From contig CAYLHS010000063.1 of the NCBI GenBank assembly GCA_964383535.1, forward strand, positions 1 to 12,419: a stretch of 12,419 nt of DNA, in the 5' to 3' direction. The number at the start of each line of letters is the position of its first letter. Positions within the stretch are counted from its first letter, which is position 1. Of this stretch, positions 1 through 5,805 are shown one piece after another. The position numbers were made by a program, and so were the translations under genes. The notes under the pieces are model-generated. The model made no database searches and was not told the DNA's origin. It saw only the letters and a program-made list of their open reading frames with translations. This stretch comes from CAYLHS01 sp964383535 (GTDB lineage: Bacteria > Actinomycetota > Acidimicrobiia > Spongiisociales > UBA4744).

Positions 1-1458
1 CAACTCGACGCCGAGGTTTTCGACGTGGATCGCGGGGGCGACATCACCTACCACGGTCCTGGGCAGCTGGTCGGCTACCCCATCATCGAGCTCGCGGACC
101 CCAAACGGGTGTCGGAGTATGTGCACACGTTGGAGGCCGCACTCATAGCCACATTGGCCGACTTCGACATCACATCATGGACGGAACGGGAGCTGACCGG
201 AGTCTGGACCGACGCCGGCAAGGTGGCCGCCATCGGCATCAGGGTCGCGGACGGTGTGACCATGCATGGGTTCGCCCTGAACGTCTCGACCGACATGTCC
301 TATTTCGGTCATATCAACCCGTGTGGCATCGTCGACCGGTCGGTCGTGTCCATGGAGGAGCTCCTCGGTCGCGCCGTCTCGATCGAGGAGGTCGTGGAGC
401 GGTTCATTCCACGGTTCATCGAGGCGTTCGGGTACGACGAGACCGAGACACAACTCGGGGCCTTCACTCGGGGGCAGGGCAAGCCCAGAGCGTTTGAGGT
501 CGACAGGCTGCTCGCCGGCGGCACGTTCTCTCCCGATCGACACGACACGATTCCGGTCACGTTGAAAGGTGGGCGGCTGCCGGGCGAACCGGAGCGGCCC
601 GACTGGATGCGGGTCAAGGCGCGCATGGGCCCCGAGTATGCGGGCCTGAAGGCGATGATGCGTGGCCTCCGGCTCAACACTGTCTGTGAAGACGCAGGAT
701 GTCCGAACATCTACGAATGCTGGGCGTCGGGAACATCGACACTGATGATCCTCGGCAACTTGTGCACTCGAGCCTGCTCGTTCTGCGATGTTGCGACCGG
801 CAAGCCCACAGAACTCGACTTCGAGGAGCCGGAACGGGCCGCCGAGGCGATCGAACGAATGGGATTGCAGCACGCGGTCATCACGTCCGTCAACCGGGAC
901 GACCTCGACGATGGCGGCTCGACCGTCTTCGCAATGACGATCGATGCGATTCACCGACGAGTGCCTCACTGTGATGTCGAGGTCCTGATCCCAGACTTCA
1001 AGGGCTCGAGACGAGATCTCGAGACAGTCATGGATGCCGGTCCGGAGGTGCTCAACCACAACACGGAAACGGTGCTTCGCCTCCAACGGGATGTCAGGAC
1101 GGCCGCCAACTACGGACGGTCACTGACGCTGCTGGCGAGAGCGAAGTGGCTCAACCCGGCCGGGACGGTCAAGTCGGGGCTGATCGTCGGCATGGGCGAA
1201 ACGAAGGGGGAAGTGCTCGGAGCGCTCGCCGATCTCCGGGCGGTCGGCGTCGACATCGTCACCATCGGTCAGTACTTGAGACCGACCGCCACGCACAGGC
1301 CGATCCACAGGTACGTACACCCGGACGAGTTCGCCGAATACAAGACCTACGGTGAGTCGCTGGGTCTCGCCCACGTCGAGTCGGGACCGCTTGTTCGTTC
1401 GAGCTACCACGCCAGGGAGGCCACAGAAGCAGCCAGGGAGGCGGTCCCCGTCCTGTGA
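1..1458 (+). CDS. lipB-lipA: LipB-LipA fusion: octanoyltransferase plus lipoyl synthase (5' end outside window)
   Basis: One uninterrupted frame carries two consecutive enzymes of lipoate synthesis. LipB moves octanoate from acyl carrier protein to a lipoyl-domain lysine, and the radical SAM enzyme LipA then inserts two sulfurs. Counting from the first visible codon at base 1, the LipB part (about 1-155) shows RGGDITYHGPGQ, the catalytic Lys74 in GKVAAIG and the catalytic Cys108 in INPCG. The LipA part (about 198-485) shows the auxiliary-cluster cysteines 229, 234 and 240 in CEDAGCPNIYEC, the radical SAM cysteines 255, 259 and 262 in CTRACSFC, and the C-terminal RSSYHA. A linker of roughly 40 residues joins them. 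The frame is open upstream of the GTG at 25, and the residues before RGG still fit LipB, so the gene begins off the left edge with the LipB N-terminus missing. Every catalytic motif I looked for is intact, so both activities are expected. The stop overlaps the next start (GTGA). A missed frameshift cannot be excluded from sequence alone. Confidence 0.93.
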   Translation, partial: QLDAEVFDVDRGGDITYHGPGQLVGYPIIELADPKRVSEYVHTLEAALIATLADFDITSWTERELTGVWTDAGKVAAIGIRVADGVTMHGFALNVSTDMSYFGHINPCGIVDRSVVSMEELLGRAVSIEEVVERFIPRFIEAFGYDETETQLGAFTRGQGKPRAFEVDRLLAGGTFSPDRHDTIPVTLKGGRLPGEPERPDWMRVKARMGPEYAGLKAMMRGLRLNTVCEDAGCPNIYECWASGTSTLMILGNLCTRACSFCDVATGKPTELDFEEPERAAEAIERMGLQHAVITSVNRDDLDDGGSTVFAMTIDAIHRRVPHCDVEVLIPDFKGSRRDLETVMDAGPEVLNHNTETVLRLQRDVRTAANYGRSLTLLARAKWLNPAGTVKSGLIVGMGETKGEVLGALADLRAVGVDIVTIGQYLRPTATHRPIHRYVHPDEFAEYKTYGESLGLAHVESGPLVRSSYHAREATEAAREAVPVL

Positions 1459-2540
1459 ACTACCACGCGAGGGTCGAGGCGGCGCAGCGTCTCATGGCGC
1501 GCAAAGGGGTCGACGCGATGGTGCTGTCGGTCGGGTCGGATCTTCCATACTTCACTGGGTATGCGGCGATGCCGCTGGAGCGCCTCACGATGCTCGTCCT
1601 GCCCGTGACCGGACGGGCCGTAATGGTCGTCCCCGAGCTGGAGGCGCCGCGGGTGGTCGAGATTCCCGATCTGTTCGACGTGCGTCCGTGGGGAGAAACG
1701 GAGCAGCCCGTGTCGATCGTCGCCCGCCTGCTGAGAGGCGCGCAATGCATCGCGATCGGTGACCAGACCTGGTCGACGTTCCTCTTGCAGCTTCAGGAAC
1801 AGATGGACGCAGCGACGTTCGTGCAGGCGTCGTCGGTGACGACCGAGCTGCGCATGCGCAAGGATCCCGAAGAGATCTCGATGCTTCGGCGAGCAGGTGC
1901 CGCAGCGGACCGGGTTGTCGGTCGATTGGCCGGCACCAGGTTCTCCGGGAGAACCGAGCAGGAGATGTCGCGACTGATCTCCGCCATGCTGATCGAAGAG
2001 GGGCACGAGACGGTCGAGTTCGCGATCGTGGGCTCCGGGCCCAATGGGGCGTCCCCCCACCACGAAGCGTCCGACCGTGTCGTCGAAGTCGGCGATGCGG
2101 TCGTCTGTGACTTCGGTGGGTCGCTCGGCGGGTACTGGTCGGACACGACTCGCATGTTTGTGGTGGATCACCCACCCGAAGGATTCGAGGAGCCGTTTCG
2201 GGTACTGCGCCGCGCCCAGGCGTCCGCCGTCGACGCCGTGCGGCCGGGCGTGAGCGCCGCCTCGATCGACGGAGTGGCCCGCGATGTGATCACCGAGGCC
2301 GGGTATGGCGAGTACTTCATCCACAGGACGGGACACGGGATCGGCACCGACGTGCACGAGCATCCCTACATCGTCGAGGGCAACGAGACGCCGCTCGGGC
2401 CCGGGATGACGTTCTCGATCGAGCCTGGCATCTATCTTCCGGGTCGCTTCGGGATGCGTATCGAGGACATCGTCGTGGTCACGCCCGATGGCGTGGAACG
2501 ACTGAACACGTCGCCGCGAGATCTCACAACGGTGGACTGA
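1455..2540 (+). CDS. M24 family metallopeptidase (Xaa-Pro aminopeptidase/dipeptidase type)
   Basis: Predicted cytoplasmic dinuclear-metal peptidase of 361 residues that removes N-terminal residues preceding proline, or cleaves Xaa-Pro dipeptides. The N-terminal creatinase-like domain spans about 1-130 and the pita-bread catalytic domain about 138-355. Metal ligands fit the family: Asp219 (CDFGG), Asp230 (SDTTR), His294 (TGHGIG), Glu323 (SIEPG) and Glu337 (RIED). His290 and His301 sit where the accessory active-site histidines are expected. No signal peptide is seen. The GTG start at 1455 overlaps the lipA stop as GTGA, so translation is probably coupled to the lipoate gene. A direct functional link to lipoate is not evident. 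PepQ-like and PepP-like members cannot be told apart here, so no gene symbol is given. Confidence 0.9.
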   Translation: MNYHARVEAAQRLMARKGVDAMVLSVGSDLPYFTGYAAMPLERLTMLVLPVTGRAVMVVPELEAPRVVEIPDLFDVRPWGETEQPVSIVARLLRGAQCIAIGDQTWSTFLLQLQEQMDAATFVQASSVTTELRMRKDPEEISMLRRAGAAADRVVGRLAGTRFSGRTEQEMSRLISAMLIEEGHETVEFAIVGSGPNGASPHHEASDRVVEVGDAVVCDFGGSLGGYWSDTTRMFVVDHPPEGFEEPFRVLRRAQASAVDAVRPGVSAASIDGVARDVITEAGYGEYFIHRTGHGIGTDVHEHPYIVEGNETPLGPGMTFSIEPGIYLPGRFGMRIEDIVVVTPDGVERLNTSPRDLTTVD

Positions 2541-2593
2541 CCCGGCGTTCCGCTCTGTCCCCGGTGGTCGACCGCGGATGGCTCGCCGCTTTC

Positions 2594-3220
2594 CTAGTTC
2601 TGGGGCAGCGCCTTGACGAGGTCTGCGAGCGCGCCCAGATCGGCGAGGCGGAGATCGGCTTCGAGCCCCTTGAGTGCCGCGGTCATGGCTCCGGCGGCCC
2701 GAGCCGCCGCGAGCCCTGTTTCGGTATCCTCGACGACGAGGCAACGAGAAGGCGACACCCCCACCCGACGGGCTGCGACCAGGTATCCCTCAGGGTCGGG
2801 CTTGCCGGCCTTCACGTCATCGATCGTGATCAGCACCCGTGGGGAGAATGCTGCAGCTTCGAGCCTGGCGATTGCGAGCCGCCGGTCTGCGCTGGTGACG
2901 ACCGCCCAGCCGAGATCTCGCTCGTCGAGTGCCTCGATCAGGCGATGGGAGCCGGCTGTTGGGACCACATCGTCCAAGTCGTCGTACTGCATCGCCAGCT
3001 GACGCGCCGCCGCGTTCGCGACCTGGGCGTCGTCGAAATCCGGCCTCAGCAGCCGGACGGTCGCCTCTGCAGGCCTTCCGTGAGCCCGCGAGATTGCGAG
3101 CGCCGGATCGACCTGATAGCAGTCCGCCCATGCAACCCAGGCGCGTACGACCGCAGCATCCGAATCCACCAGAGTGCCGTCCATGTCGAACAGAAACGCG
3201 TGTATATGGTCGAGGCCCAC
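2594..3220 (-). CDS. HAD superfamily phosphatase, beta-phosphoglucomutase/sugar-phosphatase-like
   Basis: A 208-residue HAD subfamily IA hydrolase with a helical cap inserted after motif I. Motif I is DMDGT (nucleophile Asp12, acid/base Asp14). Motif II is VVTSA (Thr109/Ser110), motif III is Lys140 in AGKPDPEGY, and motif IV is VVEDTETG (Glu164, Asp165). The set is complete, so the protein should be an active phosphohydrolase or phosphomutase. The DPEGY and EDTETGL signatures are typical of small sugar-phosphate phosphatases and beta-phosphoglucomutases, but the substrate cannot be read from sequence. The GTG start leaves only four residues or so before the first beta strand. No clear Shine-Dalgarno precedes it, while a -10-like TAGAGT lies six bases upstream, so a leaderless message is possible. 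The gene converges on the M24 peptidase gene with a 53-base gap and diverges from the sugar transferase gene. Confidence 0.9.
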   Translation of the reverse strand: MGLDHIHAFLFDMDGTLVDSDAAVVRAWVAWADCYQVDPALAISRAHGRPAEATVRLLRPDFDDAQVANAAARQLAMQYDDLDDVVPTAGSHRLIEALDERDLGWAVVTSADRRLAIARLEAAAFSPRVLITIDDVKAGKPDPEGYLVAARRVGVSPSRCLVVEDTETGLAAARAAGAMTAALKGLEADLRLADLGALADLVKALPQN

Positions 3221-3226
3221 CCCGGC

Positions 3227-3232
3227 ACTCTA
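3227..3232 (-). promoter_or_regulatory. Putative -10 element (TAGAGT) of the HAD gene
   Basis: On the minus strand TAGAGT ends six bases before the GTG start. That would place transcription initiation at or next to the start codon. No convincing -35 box is visible at the usual spacing. This is supported only by the hexamer and its position. Confidence 0.3.
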
Positions 3233-3292
3233 GAGAAGGGTGTTCGACCGCCCCTGTGCCGGTGACGCAAGGCCTGTTTCTCGCTACTCGGG

Positions 3293-3298
3293 TAACCT
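3293..3298 (+). promoter_or_regulatory. Putative -10 element (TAACCT) of the polysaccharide initiation gene
   Basis: TAACCT lies nine bases before the ATG at 3308, in the 87-base gap between two divergent genes. The spacing would give a very short or absent leader, and there is no good Shine-Dalgarno before the ATG. No -35 consensus was found. Confidence 0.3.
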
Positions 3299-3307
3299 CA
3301 TGACGCC

Positions 3308-4582
3308 ATGCGCTCGCGCTTCTTGGCCCGTACGGCCATTCTCGATTTCCTCTCCCTGGCGGCAGGGGTCGCTGTCGCGTCGCTGGTGGTGTTCGATCGA
3401 TTCTTCCCGTGGCAGTTCCGATCGTCCGTGTGGCCGATGCTCTCCTACCTCTTCGTGGGGTTGGTGTTGGGGACGGTGTTCTCCACGAGAACGTCCGGCA
3501 CTGCGGCGCCAAGACCCTCGTACGGAAGGGCCGTCACCATCGTGGCGCTTTCCGTCGGATTGACTGCGCTTCTGCTCATCGGGAGCCGGTCCTACTTCTC
3601 ACGGCCGTTCATAGCGTTCACGGCGATGGTGTGGTTGGCCGCCGCCATCGCCCATAGAGCGATTGCTCGATCTCGGCCGTGGTCGGATCGCATGGTGCTG
3701 ATCACGAACCAGAAGGAGTTTCTCGATCATCTCCGGCTCGCTCCGCACGCCGAGATCGTCAGCGTCCTGGACCCGCATGGGCCAAACGGGGCTGCACCGC
3801 TCCACGAGGGGGAGTCGCTGGCCGTCGACCTGCGCGAGGTTCTGTCGGAGTCCATGGCCCGCTACGTCGCGTCGACATCTCTTGCCGGGTTTCCTGTGCG
3901 CTCGCTGGCCAACGTGTACGAGCAGCACACCGGCCGCCTCGCACTCGCGCACATCACCGAGGGGTGGGAAGTATCGGCGCCGCTTCAGCGGACGTCGTGG
4001 TACGGGTCGGTGAAGCGTGTCATCGACTCCACGCTCGCCGTCATCGTGTCGCCGATCGCGCTGATGCTCGGCGCGCTGATCTGGTTGATCATCAAGGTGG
4101 ACTCGAGGGGCCCTGCGATCTTCGCCCAGGAGCGTGTGGGACGAAACGGCGAGGCGTTCACGTTGTACAAGTTCCGGACGATGGTGGACGGCGCAGACGA
4201 CGACGGCCCCAAGTTCGCCGTGATCGACGACGAGCGGCTGACCAGGGTCGGCAAGTGGCTTCGCCGGTCCCGAGTCGACGAGTTGCCGCAGCTGCTCAAC
4301 GTGCTCAAGGGCGACTTGAGCTTGGTCGGTCCGAGGCCCGAACAGCCGGAGTTCGTCGACGCATTCGTCCAGACCATCCCCTTCTACGCGTACCGCCACT
4401 TGATCCGGCCCGGCGTGACGGGCTGGGCACAGGTCAACTACGGATACGTGGACAACGAAGCCGACACGGTCGAGAAACTCACCTATGACTTGTACTACCT
4501 GAAACACATGTCGGTCTGGCTCGATCTCGACGTCCTCGGCAGGAGCGTGTGGACCGTGCTGTCCGGCTTCGGGGCGCAGTAG
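3308..4582 (+). CDS. Polyprenyl-phosphate sugar-1-phosphate transferase (initiating glycosyltransferase)
   Basis: Membrane enzyme of 424 residues that starts glycan assembly by moving a sugar-1-phosphate from a nucleotide sugar to undecaprenyl or decaprenyl phosphate. About four N-terminal membrane segments lie at roughly 8-30, 44-60, 76-93 and 98-120. A cytoplasmic domain spans about 126-225. A hydrophobic stretch at 238-264 precedes the conserved catalytic domain. Family landmarks there are KRVID (236-240), QERVGRNGEAFTLYKFRTM (274-292), RVDELPQLLNVLKGDLSLVG (322-341) followed by PRPE, IRPGVTGWAQVNYGY (366-380) and YDLYYLKH (393-400). The architecture matches the WcaJ/WbaP/CpsE superfamily, although the middle domain looks short. 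It is followed after four bases by a glycosyltransferase gene, probably in one transcript, which fits a role as first enzyme of the locus. The sugar (glucose, galactose or an N-acetylated one) cannot be predicted. Confidence 0.92.
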   Translation: MRSRFLARTAILDFLSLAAGVAVASLVVFDRFFPWQFRSSVWPMLSYLFVGLVLGTVFSTRTSGTAAPRPSYGRAVTIVALSVGLTALLLIGSRSYFSRPFIAFTAMVWLAAAIAHRAIARSRPWSDRMVLITNQKEFLDHLRLAPHAEIVSVLDPHGPNGAAPLHEGESLAVDLREVLSESMARYVASTSLAGFPVRSLANVYEQHTGRLALAHITEGWEVSAPLQRTSWYGSVKRVIDSTLAVIVSPIALMLGALIWLIIKVDSRGPAIFAQERVGRNGEAFTLYKFRTMVDGADDDGPKFAVIDDERLTRVGKWLRRSRVDELPQLLNVLKGDLSLVGPRPEQPEFVDAFVQTIPFYAYRHLIRPGVTGWAQVNYGYVDNEADTVEKLTYDLYYLKHMSVWLDLDVLGRSVWTVLSGFGAQ

Positions 4583-4586
4583 TCGT

Positions 4587-5723
4587 ATGAGTCGCCTTCT
4601 CGGCTGGGCTTCGAAGCTCCCTCATGGACTTCAGAAGGCGCTGAAGTCGTTGCCGGGAGCTGCGTATCTGCGCATGCTGGCCGCGGGTACTCCCACGCTC
4701 GCGGGTCCCGACCCTGGTGAGCTGCGGGCCGTCGTGTATTTGCCGACCTGGCTTCAGTGGGAGGCTATGCGTCAGCGACCCCAGTACCTCCTCGAGTCGT
4801 TTGCGAGGGCGGGGTATCCCGTGTACTTCGTCGATCCGCGTGAGGAAGGCTCACGAATGGCCGATGGTGTGCAGATCGTCACAAGCCTGAGGGATGTTCC
4901 GGTGAGCGGCGTCATCCTGTACGTCCACTTCGCTCCGGTGCGAAGGATGTTCCGGCTCTTCGAGGACCCGGTCGTGCTGTACGACATCCTCGACGACCTG
5001 TCGATCTATGAGCGCAGTGAGACGGGGATGCCGACCAGAAGCAGGGTGGCCGCGCATCATCCGGCCGTCATGGAGCGGGCCGACGTGGTCGTCGTCTCCA
5101 ATGGGGTGCTGTTCGAGCGCTACGGACAGACCAGGCCCGACGTGATGTTGGTGCCCAACGGGGTCGACGTGGAGCGGTTCTCGACGCCCGCTCCGAAACC
5201 GGACGATCTTCCGGCGGGCCCGATCGTCGGCTACCACGGCGCCGTTGCACCCTGGTTCGACTTCGAGCTGTTCACGTTGGTCGCTACGTCATGTCCAGAT
5301 GTGCAGTTCGTCCTGGTCGGACCGATCGATCCGGACGTGGCTCGGGACGTGGAGCGGGTTGCAGGACTGCCCAACGTGCATGTGTTGGGGGAGCGCGCGA
5401 GCAGTTCGATGCCCGGCTACGTGCAGGCGTTCGATGTGGGAGCGATCTGGTTCGAGGTGAACCGGATGACACGTGGTGTTTCGCCGCTGAAGATGTACGA
5501 ATGCCGAGCTGCGGGGACCCCGTGCGTTGCGACGCCGTTGCCGGCCTGTGTGGCGGAGCCCGGAGTCATCACCGCCGACACCCCCGAGAGGTTCGTCGCC
5601 GCGATTCGGGATGCCTTGGCACGGACGTCGGGCGTCCCGGCAGACCCGTCCATCGGGTGGGATGCGCGGTTGGCGCCGGTGCTGGAGAGGTTGGCGGCGC
5701 TCGGTTTGGGTCGCGTCCGCTGA
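4587..5723 (+). CDS. GT-B fold glycosyltransferase (GT4-like)
   Basis: A 378-residue glycosyltransferase probably acting at the inner face of the membrane on the growing lipid-linked glycan. The N-terminal Rossmann domain includes LQWEAMRQRPQYLLE (56-70), LYDILDD (131-137) and a hinge region with VPNGVDVERF (189-198). The C-terminal nucleotide-sugar domain includes IVGYHGAVAPWFD (213-225), FVLVGP (241-246), and GVSPLKMYECRAAGTPCVAT (297-316), where Glu305 is the expected donor-phosphate/ribose contact. No transmembrane segment is seen, but residues 1-33 are basic and hydrophobic and may dock on the membrane. The ATG lies four bases after the initiating transferase stop, so the two are very likely cotranscribed. 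It is clearly paralogous to the C-terminal third of the minus-strand protein next door. Donor and linkage are unknown. Confidence 0.88.
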   Translation: MSRLLGWASKLPHGLQKALKSLPGAAYLRMLAAGTPTLAGPDPGELRAVVYLPTWLQWEAMRQRPQYLLESFARAGYPVYFVDPREEGSRMADGVQIVTSLRDVPVSGVILYVHFAPVRRMFRLFEDPVVLYDILDDLSIYERSETGMPTRSRVAAHHPAVMERADVVVVSNGVLFERYGQTRPDVMLVPNGVDVERFSTPAPKPDDLPAGPIVGYHGAVAPWFDFELFTLVATSCPDVQFVLVGPIDPDVARDVERVAGLPNVHVLGERASSSMPGYVQAFDVGAIWFEVNRMTRGVSPLKMYECRAAGTPCVATPLPACVAEPGVITADTPERFVAAIRDALARTSGVPADPSIGWDARLAPVLERLAALGLGRVR

Positions 5724-5775
5724 CAGCCGCCGCAAGCCTGGCCTGTCGCGTGAGTCCATCGGCCGTGGGGCACGC

Positions 5776-5805
5776 TTGACCCTCGAGGCGTCGACTACCG
5801 GTCAA
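5776..5805. terminator. Weak inverted repeat between convergent genes
   Basis: TTGACC at 5776-5781 and GGTCAA at 5800-5805 are perfectly complementary arms around an 18-base centre that also contains TCGA-rich sequence. The element straddles the stop of the minus-strand gene, in the 71-base gap between two convergent glycosyltransferase genes, where a bidirectional terminator would be useful. It has no T tract and only a six-pair stem, so this is a weak call. Confidence 0.25.

Noticed and set aside
1404..2744. A 446-codon minus-strand frame over the M24 peptidase gene
   Set aside because: It is a shadow of the peptidase frame, low in hydrophobic structure and running into the HAD gene.
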